This document shows, piece after piece, positions 9,109-20,351 of a stretch of 64,000 nucleotides of DNA. The stretch is from Sporolactobacillus sp. STSJ-5 (lineage in GTDB: Bacteria > Bacillota > Bacilli > Bacillales > Sporolactobacillaceae): positions 22,671 to 86,670 of the forward strand of contig NZ_JANFOJ010000013.1 of the NCBI RefSeq assembly GCF_024385605.1, read 5' to 3'. Numbering within the stretch: position 1 is the stretch's first letter; every line of letters begins with the position of its first letter. The translations under genes were made by a program, and so were the position numbers. The notes under the pieces are model-generated. The model was given only the letters and a program-made list of their open reading frames with translations, did not search any database and was not told the origin of the DNA.

Positions 9109-9161
9109 ACAAAAAAAGGCAAGAAAAACCGGTCGAAAATGGTCGAATGTGATCGTAATGA

Positions 9162-10847
<1,686 letters not shown>

Positions 10848-10868
10848 CATAAGATAAAATGAAAAATT

Positions 10869-10900
10869 GGCTGCCCCGTAAAAAACGGGGCAGCTTTTTT
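10869..10900 (+). terminator. Intrinsic terminator of pyrG
   Basis: GCTGCCCCGT and ACGGGGCAGC make a perfect ten-pair stem followed by T6. Confidence 0.92.
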
Positions 10901-10930
10901 ACATAAATGCAGTTGCAATCCGCTTCAATG

Positions 10931-10988
10931 TGGTCGAAACGGATCAAGACTAATTAAAAGAAGGAAAAAGCAGTTTCATAAAGAAATG
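10931..10988 (+). promoter_or_regulatory. Candidate Spo0A box and sigma-H promoter of spo0F
   Basis: GGTCGAA at 10932-10938 is one base from the 0A box TGTCGAA. GAAGGAAAA (10960-10968), 11 bases and AAAGAAATG (10980-10988) resemble the sigma-H pattern RnAGGAWWW-N11/12-RnnGAATWW with one mismatch in the -10 core. B. subtilis spo0F is controlled by both factors. Confidence 0.35.
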
Positions 10989-11035
10989 ATATATAAAACG
11001 GTTAATGAAATGAATGAACGAAGGAGGGCATTGTA

Positions 11036-11437
11036 ATGAGTAAACAAGACGCAGTATACGCTTCAAAAAATGTAAATGAAATTATGGTTGTTGATGATCA
11101 GCCAGGCATTCGAATGCTCCTGCGAGAAGTATTTAAGCAAACGGACTACCAAATTGTGACTGCGGCGAATGGCGAACAGGCACTGGAACTACTGAAAAAA
11201 GAGGATTTGCAGCTGGTTTTGCTGGACATGAAAATTCCGAAGATGAATGGCCTGGAAATTTTGCACAAAATAAAGGATCTAAAACCGGAAGTGAAAGTAA
11301 TCATTATGACTGCTTATGGCGAAATTACGATGGTTCAGGAGGCATTGAGGAGCGGTGCAGTCGCCCATTTTACCAAACCGTTTGATCTCCATGAACTTAT
11401 CGCTACGGTTGAAAAAGAATGTCCAAATCGCAATTAG
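11036..11437 (+). CDS. spo0F: Sporulation phosphorelay response regulator Spo0F
   Basis: 133 residues, a stand-alone receiver domain. It takes phosphate from sensor kinases and passes it to Spo0B, then Spo0A, to decide entry into sporulation. Visible are the acidic pair D20-D21, phosphoacceptor D64 in LLDMKIP, T92 in MTAYGE and K114 in KPFD. There is no output domain. The first 14 residues extend beyond the B. subtilis protein, but GAAGGAGGGC is well placed for ATG 11036. Location after pyrG is the same as in B. subtilis; fbaA and tal, which normally follow, are missing. Confidence 0.93.
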   Translation: MSKQDAVYASKNVNEIMVVDDQPGIRMLLREVFKQTDYQIVTAANGEQALELLKKEDLQLVLLDMKIPKMNGLEILHKIKDLKPEVKVIIMTAYGEITMVQEALRSGAVAHFTKPFDLHELIATVEKECPNRN

Positions 11438-11684
11438 GGAGTCTGAAGCAGGCAAGCCCTCAAGACAGTCGTACACACAGACATAAATGATTGGTTATGC
11501 TATAATGCTAACAGAATCGTTTATTTCGAACGGCATCCTCATCATTGTTCACTTTATTTTTTATTAAATAAAGATCATTTCTTTCACTCTGTACATATAA
11601 TGATTTTGTCCGTTTGTTTTCACGCATAAGTTTCCAATAGGCACTTTTTAAAATGATGTAAAAGGAAAAGGAAGTATTCTGACC

Positions 11685-12980
11685 ATGGATAAATTACTTA
11701 TTGAAGGCGGCACACGTTTAAATGGAACCGTTCAAATAAGCGGTGCAAAAAATAGTGCTGTCGCATTAATTCCGGCCACCATTCTTGCTGATTCACCGGT
11801 CACTATTGACCAGCTTCCCGATATTTCTGATGTGCGCACGCTATGCAAGCTCTTGCGTGAGATTGGCGGAACGGTATCCTTTGAAGACCATACGTTTACT
11901 GTCGATCCGAGGAAGATGGTGGACATGCCGTTGCCGAACGGCTCGGTAAAACGATTACGTGCTTCTTACTATTTGATGGGAGCCATGCTCGGCAGATTTC
12001 ACAAAGCGGTGATCGGTCTTCCCGGCGGATGCAATTTGGGTCCGCGTCCTATTGATCAGCATATTAAAGGATTTGAAGCGCTCGGAGCGAAGGTAACAAA
12101 CGAACGCGGTGCTATTTATTTGCGTGCAGAATCCTTACATGGTGCGCGTATCTACCTTGATGTTGTCAGTGTCGGTGCGACGATCAATATTATGCTGGCC
12201 GCAGTCAAGGCTGAAGGGCAGACGATCATTGAGAATGCGGCAAAAGAACCGGAAATTATTGATGTAGCAACGCTTCTGACCAGCATGGGTGCAAAAATCA
12301 AAGGGGCAGGCACAGATGTGATTCGTGTTGAAGGCGTGCAGGAACTGCATGGATGTAGGCATATGATCATTCCGGATCGCATTGAAGCAGGGACATTCAT
12401 GATTATCGGTGCTGCAGGGGCCGATCATTTGTTGATCGATAATGTTATCCCTCAGCATGTTGAATCACTCACGGCGAAACTGAGAGAAATGGGCGTTGAG
12501 GTTCAAGTTGGAGAGGATCAAATTCTGATTTCGAGGAGCGAGAGTCGCCTGAAGAATGCAGATGTCAAAACGCTGGTCTATCCCGGCTTTCCTACGGATC
12601 TGCAACAGCCCCTGACCAGCTTGCTGACCCAGGCGGCAGGAACCAGCATTATTACGGATACAATCTATGGTGCGCGGTTCAAACACATCGACGAATTACG
12701 GCGAATGGGTGCCAATGTTAAGGTGGAAGGGCGCTCGGCCATTTTGAGCGGTCCGTCGGATCTCGAGGGTGCTAAGGTACGCGCTACCGACTTGAGAGCA
12801 GGCGCATCTCTGGTCATTGCCGGACTAATGGCTAAAGGAATTACGGAGATTGTCGGCGTGGAGCATATTGATCGGGGCTACGATCACATTGTGGAGAAAT
12901 TGCGCAGCATTGGTGCAAATATTTGGCGGGAGCCTCTGCTCGAAGCCGAGGCGAGAGAAAGTCTTAAGGAACAAGAATAA
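11685..12980 (+). CDS. murAB: UDP-N-acetylglucosamine 1-carboxyvinyltransferase 2 (MurAB/MurZ)
   Basis: 431 residues. Transfers enolpyruvate from PEP to UDP-GlcNAc, first committed step of peptidoglycan synthesis. The loop [15 protein letters not shown] carries the active-site and fosfomycin-reactive C116. K22 and N23 lie in [11 protein letters not shown] second MurA is at 33528-34859; low-GC Gram-positives usually have both. Position before rho matches murAB, with glpX absent. The leading sequence has an AAGGAAG ribosome-binding site about 13 bases before ATG 11685. The last dozen residues are Glu-rich and not conserved. Confidence 0.93.
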   Translation: MDKLLIEGGTRLNGTVQISGAKNSAVALIPATILADSPVTIDQLPDISDVRTLCKLLREIGGTVSFEDHTFTVDPRKMVDMPLPNGSVKRLRASYYLMGAMLGRFHKAVIGLPGGCNLGPRPIDQHIKGFEALGAKVTNERGAIYLRAESLHGARIYLDVVSVGATINIMLAAVKAEGQTIIENAAKEPEIIDVATLLTSMGAKIKGAGTDVIRVEGVQELHGCRHMIIPDRIEAGTFMIIGAAGADHLLIDNVIPQHVESLTAKLREMGVEVQVGEDQILISRSESRLKNADVKTLVYPGFPTDLQQPLTSLLTQAAGTSIITDTIYGARFKHIDELRRMGANVKVEGRSAILSGPSDLEGAKVRATDLRAGASLVIAGLMAKGITEIVGVEHIDRGYDHIVEKLRSIGANIWREPLLEAEARESLKEQE

Positions 12981-13485
12981 CCGTGAACAAAAGGATCCGC
13001 ACGGGAAGCTTTATACGTTTGCCTTGCGGGTTTCTTTTTTACATAAATAGGAACCAGTAGATGCTCAGCGGTACAATTGTAAGTTTAGGCCTATCTCATT
13101 TTAAAAAAACTCGGATTTGTCACTTTTTTTCGTTAGCCTCTAATGAAATGCACGACTAATGGTTGATAAAAAGGGTATAATATGTTAATAATGAGATAGA
13201 ATATTTTTATAATAATTTATAACGGTAATAAAAAAATATTGTTTCCAGTTTTTTTGAAAAATTACACTATTTTAAGGAAACTGTGCTATTGTTCGCGAAG
13301 GATTGAAATCGCTCAACTGGCTGTGTCAAGCTGTTTCATACTAAATTCCTCCCCCCCTCTAGATGCACAGTTCTGTGCAATTTTCGGATTAATTCTTTTT
13401 TAAGAAAGATCATTTATGATTAACGCAAGATAGAGCTCTGCGTTTGATATAGCGAGGATAAATTTTAAAAAAGCGTGGTGTGAGA
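12981..13485. other. Intergenic region and leader upstream of rho
   Basis: A 505-base gap without a credible gene. Its left end has only a weak terminator-like segment (around 12993-13037, imperfect stem then T6). The centre is very AT-rich with TATAAT- and TATGTTAATAAT-like stretches near 13170-13200. Near 13346-13379 there is a pyrimidine tract followed by a palindrome. A long leader fits autogenous control of rho known in other bacteria. Confidence 0.45.
13346..13379 (+). promoter_or_regulatory. Pyrimidine tract plus palindrome in the rho leader
   Basis: TTCCTCCCCCCCTCT at 13346-13360 is the longest C-rich run in an otherwise AT-rich leader. It is followed by TGCACAG-TT-CTGTGCA (13364-13379) and a T-rich stretch. 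C-rich RNA is the preferred ligand of Rho, so this could be a site for feedback termination by Rho itself. Inference only. Confidence 0.3.
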
Positions 13486-14757
13486 ATGCCGATTACATTA
13501 GCAGAATTAGAAAATATGAAACTCAAAGAATTATATGAGCATGCGAAAGAGTTTAAAGTATCTTATTATAGTAAATTGAATAAGAGAGAATTGATTTTCT
13601 CGATTTTAAAAAAACAGGCAGAAAAAGACGGTTTGTCTCTCATGGAGGGTGTTCTTGAAATTATTCCCACTGAGGGTTTCGGCTTTTTGCGTCCGATTAA
13701 TTACTCGCCAAGCTCTGAGGATATTTACATTTCAGCTTCGCAAATCAGACGTTTTGATTTGCGTAATGGAGATAAAGTCACAGGCAAGGTACGTCCTCCA
13801 AAAGAAAATGAACGCTATTTCGGATTGTTGAGGGTTGAAGCAGTTAATGGAGAAAATCCGGATACCGCGAAGGAACGTGTGCACTTCCCAGCATTGACAC
13901 CGCTCTATCCGAATCGGCATATGGTGCTTGAGACAACAGAGGAAGACTTTTCAACGCGCATCATCGATATGATTTCCCCGGTCGGCTTTGGGCAACGAGG
14001 AATGATTGTCGCACCGCCGAAAGCCGGCAAGACAACATTGCTCAAATCAATTGCGAACAGTATTACTGTCAATTACCCGGAAGTCGAACTCATTGTTCTG
14101 CTCGTTGATGAACGTCCGGAAGAAGTAACGGATATTGAACGTTCTGTAAAAGGCGATGTGGTCAGCTCAACCTTTGACGAAGTGCCGGAAAACCATGTGA
14201 AGGTATCAGAGCTTGTTCTTGAACGGGCAATGCGGTTGGTGGAACATAAACGAGATGTGGTTATCTTGATGGACAGTCTGACCCGTCTCGCCCGTGCGTA
14301 TAACCTAGTTATTCCGCCAAGCGGCCGAACACTTTCCGGTGGTATTGATCCGGCTGCTTTCCACAAACCAAAGAAATTTTTCGGTGCTGCGCGGAACATT
14401 GAAGAAGGCGGGAGCCTGACCATTCTGGCTACTGCGTTAGTCGACACAGGATCGCGTATGGATGATGTTATTTATGAGGAATTTAAAGGGACGGGCAACA
14501 TGGAGCTGCATCTTGATCGGCGTCTTGCCGAACGAAGAATTTTCCCGGCTATTGATATTCGTCGTTCCAGTACACGTAAAGAAGAGCTGCTTGTTGATCG
14601 CGATCATTTGGATAAACTTTGGACGATGCGCAAAACAATGGATGAATCCTCCGATTTTGTGGAACATTTTTACAAGAGAATCCGTGAAACGAAATCAAAT
14701 CAGGAATTCTTCGATATTTTCGATAAAGAGAAAAAAGGCAGTCTGCAGTCTAAATAA
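13486..14757 (+). CDS. rho: Transcription termination factor Rho
   Basis: About 423 residues. Hexameric RNA translocase that ends transcription at untranslated C-rich RNA. The N-terminal helical domain (about 1-45, ELENMKLKELYEHAKE) and the OB-fold RNA site (about 50-120, GFGFLRP and DIYISASQIRRF) come first. Then the RecA-type ATPase has Walker A PPKAGKTTLL and Walker B VVILMDSLTRLARAYN, plus the Q-loop region and R-loop near GGIDP. A GTG at 13480 is in frame; GTGGTGTGA upstream favours ATG 13486. rho-rpmE-tdk-prfA-prmC is conserved in Bacillales. Confidence 0.95.
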   Translation: MPITLAELENMKLKELYEHAKEFKVSYYSKLNKRELIFSILKKQAEKDGLSLMEGVLEIIPTEGFGFLRPINYSPSSEDIYISASQIRRFDLRNGDKVTGKVRPPKENERYFGLLRVEAVNGENPDTAKERVHFPALTPLYPNRHMVLETTEEDFSTRIIDMISPVGFGQRGMIVAPPKAGKTTLLKSIANSITVNYPEVELIVLLVDERPEEVTDIERSVKGDVVSSTFDEVPENHVKVSELVLERAMRLVEHKRDVVILMDSLTRLARAYNLVIPPSGRTLSGGIDPAAFHKPKKFFGAARNIEEGGSLTILATALVDTGSRMDDVIYEEFKGTGNMELHLDRRLAERRIFPAIDIRRSSTRKEELLVDRDHLDKLWTMRKTMDESSDFVEHFYKRIRETKSNQEFFDIFDKEKKGSLQSK

Positions 14758-14943
14758 GGACATTTGTTTAGACTGGATCCTCTGAATTGTTGTTGAAACC
14801 CCATTTGGAGCATCACTCTCTTGCAAGAATTCGGCTTGCAAACACTGCATACGCCTGTTATAATACTCGTTGTGCATTATGCTATTGAACGCAATAAGAC
14901 TCTGGTTTGAAAGAATAATCAGGGCGCAAAGGAGATGAATGAG

Positions 14944-15189
14944 ATGAAAGCAGGCATCCATCCTGACTATCACAAGGTTGTATTTATGGACGCAAGTACT
15001 GGTTTTAAATTTTTGAGCGGTTCAACGAAGAAATCGAATCAAACGGTTAAATGGGAAGACGGAAACGAATACCCATTGATTACTGTCGAAATCAGTTCCG
15101 ATTCGCATCCATTCTACACTGGCCGTCAGAAATTCGCTGACAAAGGCGGACGTGTCGATCGGTTTAAACAGAAATATAATCTTAAATAA
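14944..15189 (+). CDS. rpmE2: 50S ribosomal protein L31, type B
   Basis: 81 residues of the large ribosomal subunit. [16 protein letters not shown], the [10 protein letters not shown] block and [14 protein letters not shown] identify the longer, zinc-independent type B form; the CxxC zinc ligands of type A are absent. AAAGGAGATG fixes the start at ATG 14944 rather than an ATG three codons upstream. In B. subtilis the gene between rho and tdk encodes zinc-binding type A, and type B (ytiA) is elsewhere under Zur. Here type B occupies the housekeeping place, as in some other Firmicutes, so it is probably constitutive. Confidence 0.93.
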   Translation: MKAGIHPDYHKVVFMDASTGFKFLSGSTKKSNQTVKWEDGNEYPLITVEISSDSHPFYTGRQKFADKGGRVDRFKQKYNLK

Positions 15190-15210
15190 GATTCGTTTGA
15201 AGTCCAGAGA

Positions 15211-15269
15211 GAAAACGGCATGTTCCGATGCGATGCAAATGGTGCGGAATTGGCCGTTTTTGTTTTTTT
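15211..15269 (+). terminator. Two-tier terminator of rpmE2
   Basis: AAAACGGC and GCCGTTTT form the outer stem, with TTCCG and CGGAA as an inner stem, followed by TTGTTTTTTT. Confidence 0.8.
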
Positions 15270-15296
15270 GGACAAGTTAATCATACATGATCAGCG

Positions 15297-15325
15297 GCAG
15301 GCAGGGTTATTCTGCCTGCTTTTTT
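15297..15325 (+). terminator. Second terminator between rpmE2 and tdk
   Basis: GCAGGCAG and CTGCCTGC form a perfect eight-pair stem followed by T6, 28 bases after the previous terminator. Double termination isolates tdk from the ribosomal-protein transcript. Confidence 0.85.
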
Positions 15326-15365
15326 CATTAATGAACAATAGGAATTATGAAAGGACGAACAAGGC

Positions 15366-15941
15366 ATGGCTCAACTTTTCTTTAAATACGGTGCAATGAA
15401 CAGTGGAAAATCAATTGAAATTATCAAGGTTGCCCATAACTATGAGGAACAAGGCAAATCCGTCTTGTTGTTTACTTCCGGAGTTGATAATCGTGATGAG
15501 GTGGGATCAATCTCAAGCCGAATCGGCTTTAAAAGACGTGCAATCCCCATTTTTAATACCACGAATGTTTTTACTGAAGTGAGCGACTATCAGTCGCGTC
15601 CTCACTGTGTACTTATTGACGAGGTCCAGTTTTTGTCTAAGGAGCATGTGCTTCAGCTTGCAAAAATTGTTGATCAATTACATATCCCGGTGATGGGCTT
15701 CGGACTCAAAAACGATTTCCGTAATGAATTGTTTGAAGGCAGCAAATACATGTTGCTTTACGCGGATAAAATAGAAGAGATGAAAACGATTTGCTGGTTC
15801 TGTGAACGAAAGGCGACCATGAATCTTCGTATTGACGGAGAAGGGAAGCCTGTTTATACAGGAGATCAGATCCAGATCGGCGGTAATGAAAGCTACTATC
15901 CGGTTTGCCGCCATTGCTACAGCCATCCTCCGATCATATGA
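15366..15941 (+). CDS. tdk: Thymidine kinase
   Basis: 191 residues of the type II (TK1-like) family. Phosphorylates thymidine with ATP for salvage into dTMP. The N-terminus has the P-loop [19 protein letters not shown] is the Walker B region. The lasso domain carries zinc ligands CWFC and CRHC and the substrate loop near [10 protein letters not shown]. Length and order match B. subtilis Tdk. GAAAGGACG precedes ATG 15366 after two terminators, so it must have its own promoter or rely on read-through. Confidence 0.95.
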   Translation: MAQLFFKYGAMNSGKSIEIIKVAHNYEEQGKSVLLFTSGVDNRDEVGSISSRIGFKRRAIPIFNTTNVFTEVSDYQSRPHCVLIDEVQFLSKEHVLQLAKIVDQLHIPVMGFGLKNDFRNELFEGSKYMLLYADKIEEMKTICWFCERKATMNLRIDGEGKPVYTGDQIQIGGNESYYPVCRHCYSHPPII

Positions 15942-16134
15942 TCCGAACCCTTTGCCGATTCCAATGATCTGACGTTTATCAGGCGCAGTCCTTTTTGGTT
16001 TGTTTAAAGGGAATGTTAATGGATCCGTACAGTCGACTTGTGATCCATCACTGAAACTCAGGTATTATGATAATATAATAAGGGAAAGAAAAACGGACGG
16101 ATATGAGCGACGCATAAATGGCGGGGTGGATGAA

Positions 16135-17208
16135 ATGTTTGAACGGTTACAGTCCATGGAAGACCGATATGAAAAGTTAAATCAGCTGCTGGCTGATCCG
16201 AATGTAATCGGTGATCCAGCTAAATTACGCAAGTATTCTAAGGAGCAGTCGGATTTACAAGACATTGTTACGGTCTATCATAAATATAAAGCTACGATTG
16301 CGGAGCTGGCGGATGCTAAATCGATGCTTGAAGAGCAATTGGATGAGAGCATGAAAGGCATGGTTCACGATGAGATCAGCCGTCTTGAACAGGATCAGGA
16401 ACATCTTCAGGAAGAGTTAAAACAGAAGCTCATTCCCAAGGATCCCAATGATGACCGAAATGTTATTCTTGAAATACGTGCTGCTGCTGGAGGCGATGAG
16501 GCTGCACTTTTTGCCGGTGACTTGTTCCGAATGTACTCACGTTATGCCGAACAGCAAGGCTGGAAAACCGAGGTCATTGATGCTAGTCCAAATGAAATTG
16601 GCGGGTATAAAGAAATTGTATGTATGATCTCGGGAAAAGGAGCTTTTTCGAAACTGAAGTATGAGAATGGAGCGCAGCGCGTGCAGCGCGTTCCGGAAAC
16701 TGAATCGGGTGGACGAATTCATACGTCGACGGCGACAGTAGCCGTTTTACCGGAAGCTCAAGAGGTCGAAGTTGAATTGAATGATAAGGATATTCGCGTT
16801 GATCGATTTGCTTCAAGCGGGCCGGGCGGGCAAAGTGTCAACACAACGATGTCGGCAATCCGTCTGACACATATACCAACCGGTATTGTTGTCTCTTGTC
16901 AGGAGGAACGGTCTCAGATTAAAAATAAAGAAAAAGCAATGAAAGTGCTGCGCGCACGTGTTTATGACAAGTATCAAAAAGAAGCACAGGCGGAATACGA
17001 TTCAACAAGAAGGTCTGCTGTCGGAACCGGGGATCGTTCGGAACGGATTCGTACCTACAATTTTTCACAGAATCGTGTGACGGATCACCGCATCGGTTTG
17101 ACGATCCATCAGCTGGACCAAGTGTTAAACGGCAAACTCGATGATATCATTCATGCGCTGATCTTGAATGATCAGGAAAAGAAAATGGAACAGGCGGATG
17201 CCGGGTGA
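16135..17208 (+). CDS. prfA: Peptide chain release factor 1
   Basis: 357 residues. Recognises UAA and UAG stop codons and triggers peptide release. The GGQ tripeptide that reaches the peptidyl-transferase centre is at 231-233 ([12 protein letters not shown]), and the stop-codon reading motif is in [23 protein letters not shown]. The N-terminus [15 protein letters not shown] is a helical domain. The frame is open farther upstream, but length and GGGGTGGA at 16124-16131 place the start at ATG 16135. It overlaps prmC, whose product methylates the GGQ glutamine. Confidence 0.96.
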   Translation: MFERLQSMEDRYEKLNQLLADPNVIGDPAKLRKYSKEQSDLQDIVTVYHKYKATIAELADAKSMLEEQLDESMKGMVHDEISRLEQDQEHLQEELKQKLIPKDPNDDRNVILEIRAAAGGDEAALFAGDLFRMYSRYAEQQGWKTEVIDASPNEIGGYKEIVCMISGKGAFSKLKYENGAQRVQRVPETESGGRIHTSTATVAVLPEAQEVEVELNDKDIRVDRFASSGPGGQSVNTTMSAIRLTHIPTGIVVSCQEERSQIKNKEKAMKVLRARVYDKYQKEAQAEYDSTRRSAVGTGDRSERIRTYNFSQNRVTDHRIGLTIHQLDQVLNGKLDDIIHALILNDQEKKMEQADAG

Positions 17209-18089
17209 CTGAAAAAAGATACGAACTGCTGAAGTGGGCATCCTCTTATTTGAATGCACACCACCGAGATGAAAATATAGGAGAAATACTGCTCTGCGCA
17301 CGCCTTGGTCTTTCAAGAACGGACCTTATTGCGGATGCAAGGGAAAATGTCGCTAACGAGGATGCAGCGTGGATCCGAAGCAGGGTCGAAGATCATGTGC
17401 TGCATGGGACCCCCGTCCAATACATGATTGGATCAGCGCCTTTCTATGGCCGAACATTTAAAGTCACACCGGATGTGCTGATTCCACGCCAGGAGACTGA
17501 GGAACTGATTTGGCGTGTCGGCCAATGGGCGAATCGCTATGCAGCAGATTTGAGACAGCCGTCCGTTTGTGATATCGGTACCGGAAGCGGTGCAATTGCG
17601 ATTACGCTGGCACTTGAGCATCCGGATTGGCATGTTTCTGCCGTTGATATTTCAGAGAAGGCTTTGAATGTTGCAAGAGAAAATGCGGCTGCGCTAGGCG
17701 CACATGTAGAGTTCAGACACGGAAATCTGCTTAGTCCGTTGCAGGGGGAATCATTCGATTTTCTGGTTTCTAATCCGCCGTATATTACTCAGCAGGAAAT
17801 GAGTGAACTGGATGACACTGTAGGGGACTATGAACCGCATTTAGCGTTGTTCGGCGGGGAAGACGGCTTAGATTTTTACCGGCAAATTATTGATGCACTG
17901 CCCTCGGTTTTCGGACATGCCCATACTTTTATCACGGCCTTTGAAATTGGTGCCACTCAAGGTCAGGCTGTCGCTGATCTGATTCGTCATAAATTTTCTG
18001 ATCAAATTGAGGCACTGTCAGTAGAAAAGGATATTGCCGGATGTGAACGCAATGTCATGGCAGCCCTGAAAAATTTGTCGCATGAATAA
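17205..18089 (+). CDS. prmC: Release factor glutamine N5-methyltransferase
   Basis: 294 residues. Methylates the glutamine of the GGQ motif in RF1 and RF2, using S-adenosylmethionine. The N-terminal helical domain is followed by the Rossmann fold with the SAM loop [11 protein letters not shown] and the catalytic NPPY (SNPPYIT), which binds the target glutamine. The GTG start overlaps the prfA stop by four bases (GTGA), so the enzyme and its substrate are translationally coupled. Confidence 0.95.
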   Translation: MTEKRYELLKWASSYLNAHHRDENIGEILLCARLGLSRTDLIADARENVANEDAAWIRSRVEDHVLHGTPVQYMIGSAPFYGRTFKVTPDVLIPRQETEELIWRVGQWANRYAADLRQPSVCDIGTGSGAIAITLALEHPDWHVSAVDISEKALNVARENAAALGAHVEFRHGNLLSPLQGESFDFLVSNPPYITQQEMSELDDTVGDYEPHLALFGGEDGLDFYRQIIDALPSVFGHAHTFITAFEIGATQGQAVADLIRHKFSDQIEALSVEKDIAGCERNVMAALKNLSHE

Positions 18090-18102
18090 ATTGAGTACCT
18101 GT

Positions 18103-18132
18103 GTTTAAATTCCCATTTCCGTGTCCACACTG
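18103..18132 (+). promoter_or_regulatory. Candidate sigma-F promoter of spoIIR
   Basis: GTTTA (18103-18107), 15 bases, then GTCCACACTG (18123-18132) fits GYWTA-N15-GGnnAnAnTR with one mismatch. Transcription would start only about 15 bases before the GTG start codon, which is tight and lowers confidence. Confidence 0.35.
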
Positions 18133-18153
18133 TTTGGTGAGGAGGCGGGAAAC

Positions 18154-18906
18154 GTGAAAAAATCATTTGGCTTCATGCTCTTATTAACTATTAATCTAGT
18201 ACTTGTATTCTTTTTCTGGCAATACAGCACAACGAAAGCAGATCAAAAAGGGCCGATTCCGCAAAATGCGATTCGACTGCGTATTCTTGCAAATAGCGAC
18301 TCTCCGGCAGATCAGGCAGTAAAGCGCCAGGTTCGCGATGCAGTAAATAAAAACATTACGCAGTGGGTTCAGGATCTAAAAACATCGAATCAAGCAAAAC
18401 AAGTCATTCGTGCACATATGCCGGAGCTGAGGGCTACGGTTGAACGGACGCTGAAACAAGCACATGCGGACAGCACTTATAAAATAAAATTAGGCCAGGC
18501 TGATTTTCCTACGAAAATGTATGGCAACTTTGTCTATCCGGCAGGGAAATATGATGCCCTAGTTGTAACCTTGGGTGATGGCAAGGGGGCTAACTGGTGG
18601 TGTGTGCTCTTCCCGCCGCTCTGCTTCTTAGATTTTTCAAACAGTGAAGCGGTCGCAAATCCTAAAGCTGCTGCTCAGGAAAAAGCAAGTACGCAAAGTA
18701 CTTCGGAACCTGCAAAAGAATCAAAAGCGCAGCTGGCGAAGCAGCCTGAACAGAGCAAAGATTCGGTTACCGCATCTCCAGAAATGCAGTCAAAGCAAAG
18801 TGAAGATCCGGCAGCCGAAACTCCTGAAAAACAAGCGGATCAAGTTGAAGTACACTCGTTTGTTGTTGATTTTTTCGCCAAGGTTTGGCATTCAATTGCT
18901 GGGTAA
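18154..18906 (+). CDS. spoIIR: Stage II sporulation protein R
   Basis: About 250 residues. SpoIIR is secreted from the forespore and activates SpoIIGA, the membrane protease that matures sigma-E in the mother cell. Residues 3-22 form a signal or anchor segment. The family domain follows, with IRLRILANSDSPADQAVKRQVRDAV and the NWWCVLFPPLCFLDF block. From about 170 to 235 lies a Lys/Gln/Ser/Glu-rich linker and then a short hydrophobic-aromatic C-terminus (FVVDFFAKVWHSIAG). GGAGG at 18141-18145 fits the GTG at 18154; upstream residues in the frame are unlikely. Position after prmC is as in B. subtilis. Confidence 0.93.
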   Translation: MKKSFGFMLLLTINLVLVFFFWQYSTTKADQKGPIPQNAIRLRILANSDSPADQAVKRQVRDAVNKNITQWVQDLKTSNQAKQVIRAHMPELRATVERTLKQAHADSTYKIKLGQADFPTKMYGNFVYPAGKYDALVVTLGDGKGANWWCVLFPPLCFLDFSNSEAVANPKAAAQEKASTQSTSEPAKESKAQLAKQPEQSKDSVTASPEMQSKQSEDPAAETPEKQADQVEVHSFVVDFFAKVWHSIAG

Positions 18907-19048
18907 AAGCATTAGCATTGCACACGGCCTGTTCGAATGGTATGGTGTATACGGAAACAACGTAAGGTCGGAGATACTCCGGCCTTATTTGACGCAGAAA
19001 AGAAAGTAGTTTGATAGAGCATAGCTAATGGAAAAAGGGGAAACGAAT

Positions 19049-20092
19049 ATGATAGAAACGCAAGTGTGGCGAGTAGATCCCAATGCTCCTGATCTTGAAC
19101 ATACACCTCAGATCAAAGCGGCAGCGGAAAAACTTGCCCAAGGTGAAATCGTTGCCTTTCCGACTGAGACCGTTTATGGGCTTGGCGGGAATGCAAAATT
19201 ACGGGATTCCGTACACAAAATCTATGAAGCAAAAGGGAGACCGAGCGATAATCCGTTAATTGTGCATGTAGCTAATCTGGAACAGGTGCGCGCTATATGT
19301 ACCGAAATTCATCCAATTGCCAAAAAATTAATTGATACGTTTTGGCCGGGGCCGCTGACGCTGGTATTGCCATCGCGGGGAGAGGTTTCTAATGCGGTTA
19401 CGGCAGGTTTATCAACAGTCGCAGTACGTATGCCAAGCCATCCGGTCGCGCGTGCATTGATTCTTGCCTCCGACTTGCCGATTGCTGCGCCGTCGGCCAA
19501 TAGTTCCGGAAGACCGAGTCCGACTCGAGCAGATCATGTGTTTCACGACTTAGATGGGAAAATTGCAGGTATCCTGGACGGAGGAGAGACAGGTGTTGGA
19601 GTTGAATCTACGGTTGTCGACTGTACAACAACCCCGGTTACAATTCTTCGCCCAGGCGGTATATCAAAAGAACAATTAATAGAAGTAGTTGGCGCGGTGG
19701 CAGATGATCCCGGTCTGACTCGGTCAGACCAGACACCTAAGGCACCCGGCATGAAATATAAACACTATGCTCCGGAAGCAGTTATGTATTTGGTACCGGC
19801 AGGCAAGGACAGAATTCATGAACTCATTGCTGCAGAAAAAAACAGCGGCCGTACGATCGGTGTACTGACAACCGAGGAGAATAGGGACAGCTACTCTGAG
19901 GCAGACACTGTTCTTGTTTGCGGCAAACGGAGCGAGCCGGAAACAGTGGCGCATCATTTGTTTGACGTACTGCGCAGCTTTGACCAAAAAAATGTTGATG
20001 TCATCTATAGTGAAACATTTTCAGAAGCCGGAATCGGCAAAGCAATTATGAATCGGCTGTCTAAGGCAGCAGGTGGCAGGGTCATCGATTGA
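19049..20092 (+). CDS. ywlC: L-threonylcarbamoyladenylate synthase (Sua5/YwlC)
   Basis: 347 residues. Makes threonylcarbamoyl-AMP from threonine, bicarbonate and ATP, the first step of t6A37 modification of ANN-decoding tRNAs. The YrdC domain (about 20-210) has GEIVAFPTETVYGLGGNA and KGRPSDNPLIVH. The C-terminal Sua5 domain begins around 240 after the linker APGMKYKHYAPEA. It is therefore the long Sua5 form, not the short TsaC. AAAAAGGGG points to ATG 19049 rather than an ATG at 19028. Confidence 0.93.
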   Translation: MIETQVWRVDPNAPDLEHTPQIKAAAEKLAQGEIVAFPTETVYGLGGNAKLRDSVHKIYEAKGRPSDNPLIVHVANLEQVRAICTEIHPIAKKLIDTFWPGPLTLVLPSRGEVSNAVTAGLSTVAVRMPSHPVARALILASDLPIAAPSANSSGRPSPTRADHVFHDLDGKIAGILDGGETGVGVESTVVDCTTTPVTILRPGGISKEQLIEVVGAVADDPGLTRSDQTPKAPGMKYKHYAPEAVMYLVPAGKDRIHELIAAEKNSGRTIGVLTTEENRDSYSEADTVLVCGKRSEPETVAHHLFDVLRSFDQKNVDVIYSETFSEAGIGKAIMNRLSKAAGGRVID

Positions 20093-20131
20093 TCGGTTCA
20101 AAATGGAAAAACTGCTATGGTTATAAATATG

Positions 20132-20166
20132 AAAAAGAGCAGGATATTGAGTCTTGCTCTTTTTTG
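20132..20166 (+). terminator. Intrinsic terminator of ywlC
   Basis: AAAAAGAGCA and TGCTCTTTTT pair around a GATATTGAGTCT centre and run into T6. Confidence 0.75.
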
Positions 20167-20351
20167 TTGTTGACTTTAATTTTGGCAACTTACTTTAACT
20201 TTTTACGGTTTCACTTTTACGTTTTATGCTCCGCAGTCCATGTTTGGCTGTACATTCTCTTATCGTTTTTTCCTAAATCAAGGGGATTCGAGATTCTATT
20301 TTTTTAGGGACATGCATAGAGTGTTCGTATGGACAAGAGGGGGGAACGGAC

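Noticed and set aside
20170..20350. Possible yybP-ykoY manganese riboswitch before mntP
   Set aside because: The conserved loop sequences of that riboswitch were not found.
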